Shown here: positions 1 to 11,960 of the stretch, piece after piece
How positions within the stretch are numbered: the stretch's first letter is position 1
How the letters are laid out: each line of letters opens with the position of its first letter
From: Branchiostoma floridae
Lineage: Eukaryota; Chordata; Leptocardii; Amphioxiformes; Branchiostomatidae
Assembly: GCF_000003815.2 (NCBI RefSeq)
Contig: NC_049996.1
Span: forward strand, 13,258,419 to 13,322,418
Reading direction: 5' to 3'
Length of the DNA stretch: 64,000 nucleotides
Position numbers and translations under genes: made by a program
Notes under the pieces: model-generated
The model's input: the letters and a program-made list of their open reading frames with translations, nothing else
What the model was told of the DNA's origin: nothing
Databases searched by the model: none

Positions 1-59
1 CTGGGGTTAGTTCATCCAGAGGATGTAAAGGTTAAAAATCAGGACAGTTGAGTATGTAC

Positions 60-350
60 TGTACAGGTGGATACTTGTGGCCTAGGGGTCTAGGTTGTTT
101 GGCCCATAACCCAGAGGTCCTGGGTTCGAATCTGTTAAAATTCCTTTTATCATTGTGCATCTCAACAGGAAAGGCACTTGACACAACTTTCCTCACTTCA
201 CTCAGGTGGAACTTACCACCTTTAGAAAGGGCCATCTCTTGGATTATGTGTTTGACTAAAGCCATAGCTTGAGCATATTAAAGAACCCACCACACTAATA
301 AAAAAGAGCAGGGGTAACTCTCAGAATGAATGGTTCAAAACCTACTGTTC
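60..350 (+). repeat. tRNA-derived SINE, copy 1
   Basis: A tRNA-like head carries an A-box-like stretch (TGGCCTAGGGG, near 79) and a B box (GGTTCGAATC, near 123). A body follows with the motifs AAAGGCACTTGA and GAGCATATTAAAGAACCC. The body aligns with 20008-20285 and with the tail at 7490-7560, which makes it a dispersed family and not a tRNA gene. The acceptor stem does not pair. The conserved tail wording (near GCACGTTAAAGAACCC) is widespread in marine invertebrate SINEs; the exact family name is not asserted. Confidence 0.6.
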
Positions 351-514
351 TACATATTTTGTTTGACCGTTTTTTTGGAAGTACCTATGGTAGTATTGAG
401 GTCACCTGAGTTAAAGTGCCAAATAGCAGCGGCTCTAGACCCTTGCCATTCAGCCTCGCCTATTCTTGAATAGTTTCGTCAGGTTGGTACATCACTAAAT
501 AAAGAGAGTGACTC

Positions 515-774
515 TTTTTACACAACCAATGCTTTATTCTCACCAACGTGTCACCTTCTTCAGGGCATAACTGTACTGCAGGACAATGTACAACAGTCAG
601 CTGACTGTACATATAAAAGTATGTTAGGACTTAACGTTTTGTGACCGCATCTGAACTGTGACCTGGGACACCTGTCCTGCAGTACAATTATGTGAACCAG
701 TCAGAATTGCCCTGAAGAAGGTGACAGACGGTCACCGTAACGTCGGTGAGAATAAAGCACCGGTTGTGTAAAAA
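515..774. mobile_element. Inverted-repeat element (MITE-like)
   Basis: Left end TTTTTACACAACCAATGC pairs with the right end ending GGTTGTGTAAAAA. Pairing continues inward through TTTATTCTCACC and GTCACCTTCTTCAGGGCA, with the right arm carrying about 13 extra bases. There is no open frame of note. A related half-copy lies at about 17505-17556. No clear target-site duplication was seen. Confidence 0.6.
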
Positions 775-1600
775 TTATTTCTGCCCCGCCTATTGTAAGC
801 TGTTCGCACTTTAGCCCCCAGGCACCCAAAATAATAATAACAACAATATCCCAGACAGTGATGGAAACATATGGACCTATTAGAGAAGCATTCTAGTCAG
901 ACTTATTGTAACATATTGTGGCCTGGTCCATTCAGTATCTAAATGTAGTGTGGAGCCATTTGTTGTCTACGACGCATCACCAGGGAAATAACTGTCGATC
1001 AAGTAACGCTGGTTCCATCAATTTTGGAAAGACACTGTATACTGGGTAGCCATTTGGAGTCTAAGCTAAATTGATGTTCTACCTCTAAGCCTGACAAACT
1101 CTTGTTGTAAAGTGATATGTTCATAGCTTTAGAAATTAGATGTCAATGATAAATTGCAAGCTGTTTTTTTTCGGCAGGAGAAATGTAGATTCAAATAAAA
1201 ACATAAAGTGTGAAGTTACAAGCTTTAAGTTACAATGCAATCCATACACACATAGGCTTCGACAGGGGGGGGATAAAGACAAACAACATTCTCTTGCAGT
1301 GAAGCAGTCCGCTAAAACTACATAAAACCGCAGTAAACATTTACAGCTTTTCACAGGCTTATTGTTATTCCATCCCTTTATTGTTTTCTCTGATTTCTTA
1401 GGAGTTAGATACAATTGGCCATTGCTACCTCAGGCCATAGGGTCTTATTATAATAACCAGAAATCAGTTAATGTCAACTTGGTAAAATAATCTTGCTTCT
1501 AGGAGGTACCTGTATGAAGTGATTTGCAGATAGGACTTCTAACAAAAAAATTGTATTTGTCAAAAACCTAAAGTTTATAGTTTTAGGTGAAAAAAGCTAC
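775..1600. other. No gene seen
   Basis: AT-rich sequence with only short random open frames and a G-run near 1265. No splice-flanked exon, RNA gene or paired terminal repeats were recognised. Confidence 0.4.
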
Positions 1601-1604
1601 TCAC

Positions 1605-1715
1605 CTCAGTTCCTGTGGTGCTGCCGTCTTGTTTTGGCTTGACCAGTTGAATGGCATTGTCCACTGGAGCCCTCCAACGGTTTTTCTCGATGTGAAAGGG
1701 TGGCATGATGGTCTT
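1605..1715 (-). CDS. Candidate internal coding exon of an unrecognised gene
   Basis: On the minus strand, 111 nt (exactly 37 codons, phase 0 to 0) lie between an acceptor (CTGACAG, preceded by a T-rich stretch) and a donor (ACTGAG then GTGAGT). The reading frame has no stop and gives a plausible soluble peptide starting KTIMPPFHIEKNRWRAPVDN and ending DGSTTGTE. A longer open frame on the same strand (1606-1806) runs in another frame and looks less protein-like. I do not recognise the family and found no convincing neighbouring exon, so the gene may lie partly outside the window. Both splice signals agreeing with an uninterrupted frame is the main support. Confidence 0.4.
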
Positions 1716-1719
1716 CTGT

Positions 1720-2418
1720 CAGCTTCTTCTTCTGCAAAAACTGAGTCAGTACATCATCTTTAGTGGAGAAAATATCATACATTTGTAAGGCCCTGTTCAC
1801 ACCCAAGAGTTCAAGTCAAACAAAACTGTTTTCTTTGAATGAATATGAAATAGACATTAAAGGAGACTTTGTCATAGATACTGTCTATGGTGCTGAAACG
1901 GCAGTTATTAGTGTTGTCCGATTAACCAACTGAAAAATAACACTTAAGCGTCAACCACTTATAGATTTGCTTAATATTAAGTCTGATTTTCATTAAACAA
2001 AGTAAAGGATACAATTTCTACATTAAGATGATTTCAAATGTACTGAAAATGTATTTAAGTTTGCGTGGATTTTATTTCACAAGAGGTTTTGAGCTTACGA
2101 TTACTCGAGTATCATACTGTACAGTAACAGAAAAAAGGTGATACAGACGGACAGAGCAGTCAGTTTTCGGGAATGCTGGCTGATCTAGCCATATCTGCAT
2201 ACATAGCACTCGTTCATCTAATATATAGTATATGTTTATCCAATGTTCAGTGTCTGGAGTTCAATTTTTACTTTTGTTAGTATAGATGTGTCTATGCTGT
2301 AGTGAGCCTCTGACAACATATCATGATACTGTAAAATCCACAGTATGTAGCGCTAGGACTTGGTGTATGCAGGGAAAAGACGGAACAAACATAAGACCGC
2401 CACAAACATTTCTGCATA
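1720..2418. other. No gene seen
   Basis: AT-rich sequence with scattered short open frames, no recognised domain and no paired ends. Confidence 0.35.
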
Positions 2419-4013
2419 TTAGTACTCGGTATACTGATACAGTGTACCGGTGTGACAGCGATCTCGCCCCCCCGTGATCTCGCCCCCCCGGGGGCGAAAT
2501 CACTAGCGATCTCGCCCCCCGGGGGCGAAATCGCTAGCGATCTCGCCCTCCCCGGCTAGTGATCTCGCCCCCCTACCTCGCCCCCCTTTAGCAATTTCGC
2601 CCCCCCCCCCAAAAAAAACGGGTTTACATGACATTTTAGAAGTTGATTGGTATAAATCACAAAATGCAGTTTCAGAATGATATAAGTACACGAGTTTGAT
2701 ACATAACTCCATTCATAGTATCAATATTAACGTAATTACATGGTAATAAGATAGTTGAACTTGTTTCAGACAAGGAGGGTTGGGTCCCTTGTATTCCCAT
2801 TATTGCATATACCTGAGTCTTGACATAAGATGTATTTCATTGTATTCACCTGTCCTCAAACAACCTATATATCTCCAATATGAAGTCTCTACCATGAAGT
2901 GACCACAAAAGAACTATGTAATGTCTTTATTAATTATGCAAATAATAGGTACTAATTAGAATAACGCACATTTTGGTATATGCACCTGGCCAAGGGATAT
3001 CTTCACCTCCAACATGACTGTTTTTTCTAGTATTTAGGAACTGATGCATTTACCCGTGTTTCTTAAGACTGGTACTTTACCAGTGTTTGTGTAGCATTTA
3101 GCAACAGCTATATCAACTTGCGTAGATAGTGTTTATAATGAGAAACTATTATTCATGTGTGTTTTTGTTAGTGCTTTGGAAATGTTTCCAGCACAAGAAA
3201 GAAAACACTGTGACAAATTGAAAACATATAGCTGACGTATTCCGTACCATAGACGGTGTTGATTTATACGTTCGCAGTAGTACTGTTTTTATGCCACCTC
3301 AGCTGCAAAAATTGTCTTTTTCATTTAAAGGCCATGTTTGCACCGAACAATATAGTATCGACTTTCGAGGTATGACAGGCATCTTACGGTACGGTAATAA
3401 GGTGCCATAAGGTACCAGGTAACACACCATACACGTTACTCCCCAGGTGCAGTATAGTACCAGGTAGCGCACCTGTAATATGTAGTAACCAGCTGCTCTT
3501 GGGGGGGGGGGGGCGAAAACGCTAAAGGGGGGCGAAAACGCTAGTGATCTCGCCCCCCGGGGGGGCGAGATCGCCGGGGGGCGAGATCGCTGTCACACCG
3601 GTACAAAACTGTTATCATTGGACCGGTCCAGAAAAAACAGACCTGAAAAAGATTGGTGGACCGGATGTTGGATCTACATAGGACTATATGATCAGGCATT
3701 CACACATTTTGGGGTGGGTCAAGGAAAATTACAAGAGGGAACGTAGAGTAGAATCTAAAGTACCAAGTTTTACAGTCAATAGTACTCGGTGGCAGTTTTG
3801 CGATGCTAAAACGTCAGTGGGAGTCGAAAACTCCACAAAACTGATTTCTTTGTTGTGAAATGGACCATTGTTTTGAGTATCGTACATTCACAAGTTCTCA
3901 CAAACCGAATTATGTCCAGGTTCAGGTCCAAACCTGGACCTGATCCCCTGACCTGAACCGAACCTGGACCTGAACCGAACCTGGACCTGAATTTCCGTTA
4001 CCGGTACCCACCC
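2419..4013. mobile_element. hAT-like MITE (host copy, split by an insertion)
   Basis: The outer parts, 2419-2447 plus 3601-4013, align with the intact relative at 46168-46580. Shared words include ATACAG next to the insertion point, TTGGACCGGTCC or TTGGACCGATCC, GTGGGAGTC, TTTTGAGTAT and a right end of repeated CCTGGACCTGAA followed by GGTACC. The copy is interrupted by the 1153-bp element at 2448-3600. Superfamily is inferred from relatives with 8-bp target duplications; none is visible here. Confidence 0.55.
2448..3600. mobile_element. Non-autonomous DNA transposon with GC-rich subterminal repeats
   Basis: Ends are inverted repeats beginning CGGTGTGACAGCGATCTCGC. They are flanked by GTAC at 2444-2447 and again at 3601-3604, a 4-bp target-site duplication. 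Each end carries several copies, in both orientations, of a roughly 16-bp word (AGCGATCTCGCCCCCC and its complement, or GCGAAAACGCTA variants), so each terminus can fold on itself. The middle (about 2630-3480) is AT-rich and has no transposase. The element sits inside an older MITE whose uninterrupted form is seen at 46168-46580. Superfamily unknown. Confidence 0.65.
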
Positions 4014-4815
4014 ACCCCTATACAGAACCTATTCATTATTCGTAGCTTTGGGACAATGACAGCTCAGAGACAGTTTCTACTTTGCATTAATTTACAGTAC
4101 TGGTTATACTGTCTGGCACCGTACCCTTGTGGATTGTGTCCATGATAGCTTGGCTGGCATCCAAAACAATCAGTGGTGGGAAATTGCACTTGACACGTAT
4201 TAGGATTACTCCATTGCAGACATGGCGGATTACTCGTATATCTCACAATGGCCATATATTTTGTATGAGATTTTAGCATTTTGGCATTTCTTTCTTAGTT
4301 TTGAAGAGATGTTAGTCTATTTTGATATCAAATCAAACCCATAGTTTCTAGTTTGAAAGTTTCAAATGCAGGGCCGCTAACCTCTTGATTGCACATGCAA
4401 CCTAATGTGTTAAGCAGAATATATTTTATGTATATGCTGTCGTTTTTATATCCTTCTATCCTCCATGTGGAAGAAAGAAAAATGAATTTTTTATTCGTTT
4501 TCATGAACACAGCAATTGGTTCTGTTTTAAATCAGAGGTGCGGTCTAGCCTAATAGTAATACTAACATGTAAGAGCCCTCTCCCCAATTTTGGTGTTAGG
4601 TTAAACTTTATATTCCGGTAGATTTCCCAAGGTATGTCTCTTGAACTTTTCATGTGAACTTGGAGTCAACTAGTCATCTGTTTTGCTACTCCCAGGATAC
4701 CGGATACAACTTGGATGGTAGGTTTTAGAACATACAGTATGTCTTCTCATCTACTAGTGCGTAGAGCTTCCAATGTTAATATTGCTACGGCCCAATTGGA
4801 AAAACTGTAGTTTAC

Positions 4816-4847
<32 letters not shown>

Positions 4848-5568
4848 TTTTGACAAACTATATGACTTCCTGGGGCACAGCTGGTCCTCCAGATTGTTCA
4901 ACTCACACTTAAAATCAACCTAGGGCCCTGCAATAGATAGACACTGTCACCTAATCGTTTAATTACTGAGAGGTAGGCCTCTATTCTGACATGCCCCTAG
5001 AACTTTAAGATAAGCAAAATATGCCCCAAGTTGCAAAAAATAGTATTGGAAATGAATACTAATGTCCTAGAACATCTCTTCTTGTTATAAAACGTACTCA
5101 AATAACCACTCGCATGTGCCACTTTGTATGAATTAATCATTACGATATAAAACATGTTGGATGGGTTCACCTATTTTTCCCTCGCAAAGCAGGTGGTGTT
5201 TTGGGGAGCTGGTTTGTCTGTCCTTCTGTGAAGAAGATATCTTGAGAATGCCTGGATGGATTTTTTTAATGTCTTAGTACTTGTAATGTGAGCTAACTTA
5301 GGGCTTTATCAGAGGATGTTATCCATATATTCAAACCAGTATGGCTTCACACGCAGAAATGGTAAATATAGTTTGAAGCTTTCTAATGTGTTCATACTAG
5401 ACTAAGTGATGTGTGCTTAAATGTAATATCAGCGGTAGCGGTTCAGGTAGTGGTTTAGGTTTAGGTTCTTGTACGGACCTGATCTTGTACCTATATACTG
5501 TATTCAGTAAATTGAGATGTGGTGTTTCCGTGATTTTTGTGGCACTGTATGAATACACAGATCCGATA
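4014..5568. other. No gene seen; C-run and CA microsatellite
   Basis: Only small random open frames. A C homopolymer followed by a short CA repeat spans about 4815-4847. Around 5160-5280 there is a fragment resembling the dispersed 'TGGATGGATT' repeat also present near 36960 and 58990. Confidence 0.4.
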
Positions 5569-5780
5569 TACTGTAAATGCATCCAAGTTCGCGGGGATTT
5601 AATTTAGCGGTAGCGGATAAAGGGACATTTCGCGGTGGTTTTAATTTTGCGGTAGCACCATGCACTGTAGTCTCTTACTGTCATGGAAAAATGTTCGCCG
5701 CGGTTTTAAGTTTGCGGTGAAGCGGCCACTGTGAAAACCCCTAACATTAAACCACCGCAAAAGTTTCTGCATTTACAGTA
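5569..5780. mobile_element. MITE family with TACTGTAAATGCA ends, copy 1
   Basis: About 212 bp. The left end (ACTGTAAATGCATCC) is the complement of the right end (TGCATTTACAGT). The interior is a long imperfect palindrome built of GCGGT/TTTAA words such as TTCGCGGTGGTTTTAA. Four more copies lie in the window (6895-7112, 7850-8064, 15082-15209, 15281-15487). No coding capacity. Confidence 0.75.
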
Positions 5781-6382
5781 CATCCCTAGCTCATACAGCA
5801 GAACAACTGTTACATATTTGTACATTTACTTGTAAATAATTTGGTAGGTTCAACTTGCCATAAGTCAGTCCCTCTTTATTTCTCAGACTTTCTAATGCTA
5901 TAATGGGGCCTTAAGAGCATATCAATTAACCTGATTCTATTCCCTTAAGATAGCCTTCTATAACCCTTATTTTGCAATTTTTTATTAAGGCCAATATGTT
6001 TTTTTTCATTGTGGATTACAGCTTGTGCATCAATTTTGGTGTGTTCACAAAAAATAAGATAAAAAAATAAATTTTATTCTTCTGTATACCAAACTCTGTG
6101 TGTTTTATAATAGTCATCAATTCAACCATCCTGACCACTTAGATTTAATAATGAAAGCCACTTTTTTTTTTCAGCCAAATTTTTTTCTGCACACTCACAT
6201 TAGTTTTAGGGTTCCCAGAGGATGTCATCTACATAATCAAATTAACATCAATCATGGTCTAACTCTTATGTCAAACCTGTAGTCAGCATTATATTACCAG
6301 TCAAGGGACTGAGGAAAGATGGTTCCTATTAATCTGTATCAAAATGAATGAGACCATTTAAAAAAAGGGTTTTCCTATAGTA

Positions 6383-6729
6383 CAGAGCTCGAATGACCTG
6401 TATATGCAGGTTAGTGCAGGTAAAATTGGAGCTGTGCTGGTATTTCTGGTGTCTACCTGCACCTAACCTGCACTGGTCCATGTACTGGGTTTTAAATATA
6501 CATAAATGTCCTGTGATGTAGGTGTATTTTGGATTGTTATTAGCTGCATTAACTGTTACCACTTAATATTTTAGCATAAAAGAAAAAAATAGCAATGGTT
6601 CCTGAACGATTTTAGTATGATCCATACTTCTTAAATTCAGAAGGTGCAGGTAAAGTTTGTCTGGTGCAGGTTATCTTAAATATTACCTGCACAGGTGCAG
6701 GTATGCGGAAAAAAGTATTTCGAGCCCTG
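6383..6729. mobile_element. hAT-like MITE with CAGGGCTCGAAATA ends, copy 1
   Basis: Begins CAGAGCTCGAAT and ends TATTTCGAGCCCTG. Clusters of CACCTGCAC/GTGCAGGT words lie near both ends. It aligns in reverse orientation with 25321-25668. CAG-initiated ends suggest hAT, but no 8-bp target duplication is visible here. Confidence 0.65.
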
Positions 6730-6894
6730 TAATGTTCATCAGTATTAGCATGACAGCTTTGACTGTAGTAATTAGTAGACTCATTGGCCAATTATGCATA
6801 CAGCATAAAGTTAAATATCAAGCCTATTGATTTGTGGTATTGTAATAGGCAATCAGTCAATTAATCTGCATAATGTAGAATCAACAGATAAACA

Positions 6895-7112
6895 GTAGCA
6901 GTAAATGCAGAAACTTTCGTGGTGCTTTAATATTTGCGGTTTTCGCAATGGCCGCTTCACCGCAAACTTAAAACCACTGCGAACATTTTTCCATGGCAGT
7001 AAGCGACTGTAGTGCATGGTGCTACCGTAAACTTGAAATAAACCATCGCGAAAAGTCCTTTTTTCCGCTACCGCAAAAATAAATCCCACGAACTTAAATG
7101 CATTTACAGTAT
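6895..7112. mobile_element. MITE family with TACTGTAAATGCA ends, copy 2
   Basis: Reverse-orientation copy of the element at 5569-5780, with ends GTAAATGCAGAAACTTTCG and TAAATGCATTTACAG. Confidence 0.7.
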
Positions 7113-7184
7113 TATCTCAACTAGCAGATGTCAGGCAATGCTAGGCTATAATCTTTAGTTTGCTCTGATTTCATTTAAATGAGG

Positions 7185-7560
7185 TCATGGCATAATGGCA
7201 GATACTAGGACGTTAAACGGAGGTCCTCTGTTTGAGATAAAGGCGCACTCTCACTGCACTTGCGTCAACCTTGCGTCACTGCGGGGTTCAAAAGATTCTC
7301 AATGAATTTCAGAGTTAAAAAAATAAATTTTCTTACTTTTGTGTATTTTGTCCTCTTCTAAGTCATATTTTTACATATGACGCAATATCTAAATTATAAA
7401 AAATCAGAGAAAATAACAAAACAGTGATGCAGTGAATGAACCCCACAATGACACAAGCTTGACACAAGTGCAATGGGAGTGCGCCTTAAGCCACACCTTA
7501 AGCACGTTAAGACCAACTACACTTATTGAAAAGAATATAGGTCCATTCCTGTGTGAGTGG
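7185..7560 (+). repeat. tRNA-derived SINE, copy 2 (split)
   Basis: The portion 7210-7240 (GACGTTAAACGGAGGTCC) and the portion from 7490 (CCTTAAGCACGTTAAGACC, then GTGTGAGTGGATC) match the SINE body at 20195-20285. A 246-bp MITE separates them. Confidence 0.5.
7241..7486. mobile_element. PIF/Harbinger-like MITE inserted in a SINE
   Basis: Inverted ends of about 50 bp starting AGGCGCACTCTCACTGCACT. They are flanked on both sides by TAA (7238-7240 and 7487-7489). A 3-bp TAA/TTA target duplication is characteristic of PIF/Harbinger elements. No coding sequence. Confidence 0.65.
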
Positions 7561-7849
7561 ATCACAACCATTTGGTCCTAACCAAACACTAGTAGAGCCA
7601 AAAATCCCTACCCTATCGCTAACGGACAAAGGCGATAGGCTGTTATCGCTTCTCAGTAGGCATTGTTCTTTAAACATCGCTCAACTATCGCAAAATAGCG
7701 CCTTACTATCGCTTTAGAACCGCTATTTTATTACATGGATCCCTATTGTTTAAAGTAATCACCTGTGAAAAAAAAATAAAAGCAGTCTTCATATATAACC
7801 CCTAATTCTCTTATTGGGTTAGTCAGTCATCTTAGTGTCTTTACACTAT

Positions 7850-8064
7850 ATATGTAAATATGTATTCAAGTTTGCGGGGATTTAATTTCGTGGTAGCAGG
7901 AAAAAGAGCTTTTCGTGGTGGTCTAAAGTTTGCGATAGCAATGATGTACTATTGTCTCTTACTGCCATGAAAAAATGTTCGCGGTGGTTTTAAGTGCACG
8001 GTGAAGCGGCCACCGCAAAAAGAGCAAACATTAAACCACGGCAAAAGTTCCTGCATTTACAGTA
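7850..8064. mobile_element. MITE family with TACTGTAAATGCA ends, copy 3
   Basis: Same orientation and internal words as 5569-5780. The left end is degraded (ATGTAAATATGTATTCAAG); the right end is CTGCATTTACAGTA. Confidence 0.65.
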
Positions 8065-8497
8065 ACTCCACTAGATCGAATTAGTGACGTAACGATTGTG
8101 AATGTCTTACATTATATAAAAAATAAATACATTCCTATGGATAGGTTATAGTTGCTGTAGTAGTAGTAGGTGCGTCTTGATACAATTATCATATATCATG
8201 CTGTACACACCTTTAGGTTGTCTGGAAGAAGCTTGCCATGTATGTGCGTGACCATATACAGCTAGAAGGTGTGTAATACTATATAGGTTGAGAAGAGCAT
8301 AGTTTGCACCTTAGGGAATACTTTCCCACCTGCCATTAAAAGGTTACCTGAGCAGTAATACAATGAACACCTGTGGTAAAATATGACAGGTCCTAATGTG
8401 CTTTTCACCTAAAGGCCCAATCCATTTATCATAGAGTAGGACTTTAATTTATGACATGACAATAGGTGGGCTCATATTGGTAGACATGTCATGTAAG

Positions 8498-8932
8498 TAG
8501 CCTGGGTACCATCCAGATAGTAGTTTGCTCCTATGTTCGCTTCTGCTATCCGTCTGGAGACTTGCAAATTCAAACCGTTTGGTGGTGATGCCAGTTAATG
8601 AACGAATCAAGGAATAGGTTCTAGTGCGCTCGTTCGATGACAACAGCCCTCCCGCAAGCGGACGGAGGGCTTGTCCAGTGTTGGAACGTCTGTTCGAATG
8701 AGCGTTTGAACCCATTCCAAAATTTCCTCATTTGTAGGGACCGATCGGCGCCTGCCTCCAAAATTTGGACAATTCCAGACGAGATGGTCCGCGTTTCCCA
8801 GACGGAAACACAGAGAAGCGATATATACAGTGTATAATGAATGTCAGAGCTATAGAACTAGAAGCGACTGTATATGGTATATATTGATGATGAACGCTGA
8901 AGCGAACTACTTTCCGGATGGTACCCAGGCTA
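8498..8932. mobile_element. MITE with 8-9 bp target duplication
   Basis: Left end TAGCCTGGGTACCATCC pairs with right end GGATGGTACCCAGGCTA. Flanks are TCATGTAAG (8489-8497) and TCATGTAAA (8933-8941), a target duplication with 8 of 9 bases matching. The length of the duplication suggests hAT or Mutator-type. The interior has no transposase. Confidence 0.75.
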
Positions 8933-8941
8933 TCATGTAAA

Positions 8942-11000
8942 GGCTTAAAACCAAGAATTTGAGTTGCGCACCTTTTTTCTTGGTGAGACTCAGAGCTTAA
9001 TGATCATCCTTCGTTGGTGTCTAATGTCAGAGAAAAAAAATCTTGTTCAAATTCCCTAAAGGAATGAGGCTTCAAACTTTTTTGGTGCTCAACACTTCTC
9101 CCATTGACATTTATATATTAATTATAAAGTAAATTTATCCTCAGTATTTTTAAAGGTCTTTGCTTCTGAAAAACTTAACAATCTGTATGAGAGTATACAT
9201 GTCAATCACTCAGACATAATTCTATTAGCTGTTGACCAATGACTGGCCCTCTGTACAGGAGAACAGCATATCTGATGGCATAGATTCCATTATATTGGCT
9301 AATAAATAACTTCTAGACACATCAAGGGCTGCGTATGGGTATATGGGCACATCTTCACAAAAGCTGTTACGTAGAGAGATATCTTTAGCCCTGGTGTAAT
9401 AAATCCTCATGAAATCAGAGCTAGGAGGTTGGTTCAGCGTCCAGAAGCAATCAGTCTACGTGACACGCCAACGATAAAAAGCGCCTATTGTAGAAGAAAG
9501 GAAATTAAAGCCTGATTGGTTTACCAATTAAATGGAGTGCTATTTGATTTGTAGCCTAATTCATTCACTTACTTGCTCAGCTCATAATGAACTGATACTT
9601 CCAACATGCTACTAAACACTTCACAATTATTGTGTACATACTGGTAAATGCAAAAGAAGTTTAAAACTGGAGTGTTTCAATATGTCCAGGTACATACCAG
9701 TCATTATGACATTATCAGTCTATACCTTCAGATATTCTTGTTGAAAGCTTTGAACAAAGTTGGTCCCTGCAGTCCAAACAAACCACTAGGGGGCCCCAAC
9801 TTACAGCACTTACTCTCTGCCCCAAGAGCTACCCACCACTCCAAATGCACAACCACAGCATGTCCAGAACATGAGACATCAAAGCCAGAGGTTCCACTGC
9901 AGTACCTTGGAATTCTGCTAGAGAACCTATTTTTGAACTTCACCTTCTTTGTTTCAAACTGCACCAACAACTTGATTCTTTACATGTAAGAATTTAAGAA
10001 AAATTTGAACAAAAGAACTTGGGCGTTTACTGCCTTCTATTTAATCAATGGAAGCCTGTGTGATACAACTTAGAAGCCCCACGTGTGATATGGAAAATTA
10101 TCACTCGGTCCGGAACACATTTATCAAACGTTATCGCGGCCCAGGTATGACACATGGTCATTGTATTGGTCACAATATTGACCGTCAGGCCCAGGTATGA
10201 CACATGGTCATTGTTTTGGTCAGATGACTGTCAGGCCCAGGTATACGCATGGCATAAATACACATAGTGACTAGAGCAGTTACAGCACTTTATATGCAAA
10301 TCATTAATTTTACTCTATTTACATTTATGCAAACAAACTTATATCTTTAGCACATAAATGTTAAGTATATCTCTTCACTGATAATACAATATCTTTGATC
10401 TAAGAATGATACGATATATTTGACCTAAAAAAACTTAAGACAAATAACGATTTACACAAGAAAGGTTCCAAGGACAAGAAATTGAAGAATGCAATGTGTA
10501 TTTTAGTGGAAAGGCGGGTGTCCGTTAATTAACCTCCCTACTACTGAGTTAGCCTTTTGTTCTGCAATTTGTATTGTTCACTAGGCCAGGCAACATGTGA
10601 ATGGTTAGAAAAATACATATTGTACATTATGTGGGTAGGTATAGCTCTAATGATAAAGCCAACATATCCCTAAATTTGACTAATCAATTTAGCAACAATA
10701 TTAGGCAATCATAAAATCACTACACAATCCATAATGTAAAATGCAAGTTACCTTTTGGATAGATTATATAATATAATGGTCTCTTGTCCTCCAAATATTC
10801 CTGACATAAAGCATTGTAAATGCCATACATTAAACATTCATGAATCAAGGCCAGGCATATAAAGGTTTGTAGTTCACATTATGTTGGTAATGTCCCTACT
10901 ATGCACCCACCTGAAAGGCTTTCAGATAACGCACACTCAGTCATCCAATGTGTCAGCACCAGACAAATGTAGTCCACATTGTTTCAGTAGTGCTGTCCAC
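8942..11000. other. No gene seen; short tandem repeat at 10137-10250
   Basis: Three direct copies, about 48-50 bp apart, of a unit starting GGCCCAGGTATGACACATGG occupy 10137-10250, the last one truncated. The 113-codon open frame at 9648-9989 overlaps a dispersed repeat that recurs near 31020-31140 and 53690-53800 (words such as CCAGAACATGAGA and CTGCAGTACC), so it is not treated as a gene. Confidence 0.5.
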
Positions 11001-11002
11001 CA

Positions 11003-11236
11003 GTGCACATCTCACAGGGTGGGCTAAAGAGACTGGTCAGGAGAAAGTTGAAGAGAGGCGACCAGGACGTATCGATCGTTTGGCATGCGATGGAACGGCT
11101 GGGTGTTCCTTGGGAGTCTTTGTGTTGTGATTATCTGTGGCGGGGGAATATTACCCATGATCGATGGATCACCAATGGGGCTGTCATGAAGGGGGGCATC
11201 GACCATCTATGGGGAATTGGAGATGTACAGATGTAG
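11003..11236 (+). CDS. Weak candidate exon or ORF, unrecognised
   Basis: An open frame ending in TAG encodes a tryptophan-rich peptide including MERLGVPWESL and DRWITNGAVMKGGIDHLW. A possible acceptor (CATCTCACAG) precedes the coding-like part at about 11028. I do not recognise a family. It could be a transposon remnant or a chance frame; the composition looks more protein-like than neighbouring frames. Confidence 0.2.
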   Translation: MHISQGGLKRLVRRKLKRGDQDVSIVWHAMERLGVPWESLCCDYLWRGNITHDRWITNGAVMKGGIDHLWGIGDVQM

Positions 11237-11689
11237 GTCTGCCCTAACTTCCACAAGTTGTTTACTACTCATTGATCCTTCAAATTATGCTGAAATTCTT
11301 ATACCTGAAGGCTATTTGCATGATAATGGGAAATGGACAAACAATGGAAAACAATTATGGCATATTGTGTAACGCTACTTCGCCTTTATCCGTGGGGTAA
11401 CTTATATCCGTTGTTTTTCAAAACAGCACATTTAGAGATATTGAGTTGACTAACGGTTGATTCATATTGTAATATTTTAAAATATAGCAGTTTGAACTCA
11501 CTTTTCGATGGCATGATAGCCCTAAATACCCTACTTTTGAAAACAATGGACATAGGTTACCCAAGTGAACGGAGAAAGGTGAACTATCGTTTTATACTTA
11601 CACTGTAACGTTAATTATGACTCTAAATTCTTACTTCTTGGAATAGACTTCTTTTTCTTAGACATTGGATGACAAAGAATCCTGCTTTT

Positions 11690-11960
11690 CTGTAATATGT
11701 GGGGTTTGTGATGTTATGTTAAGAGGAACTTCAAGGTAGTTTTATCTTGTATGTTTAATGTCCGGAGATTGAGATGGAATTTGGTGGCCTCTTTAATTAT
11801 GAAGAGCTCCCTTCTTTCGCGGTTGTAGAGGGGACAGCTTGACATAATATGTATTTTGTGTTCCAAAATGTTGCTTGCAAATGGTGCCTTCCCTGGTACC
11901 TCTGGGAAGGGATCACTGACCTCTTGAGGGCTGTCCTGTTTCTGTCAGAGTTTGTTTGTT
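11690..11960 (-). pseudogene. Probable non-LTR retrotransposon C-terminal fragment
   Basis: The minus-strand translation contains MSSCPLYNRERRELF. This resembles the H-x-CPLY-x-R-x-LF signature near the C terminus of many LINE ORF2 proteins. No reverse transcriptase core is adjacent, so it is a truncated relic. Confidence 0.35.

Noticed and set aside
79-135. Possible functional tRNA gene
   Set aside because: A and B boxes are present but the acceptor and anticodon stems do not pair, and the same head recurs with a SINE body.
9648-9989. 113-codon ORF
   Set aside because: It overlaps a dispersed repeat also found near 31020 and 53690, with no recognised protein motif.
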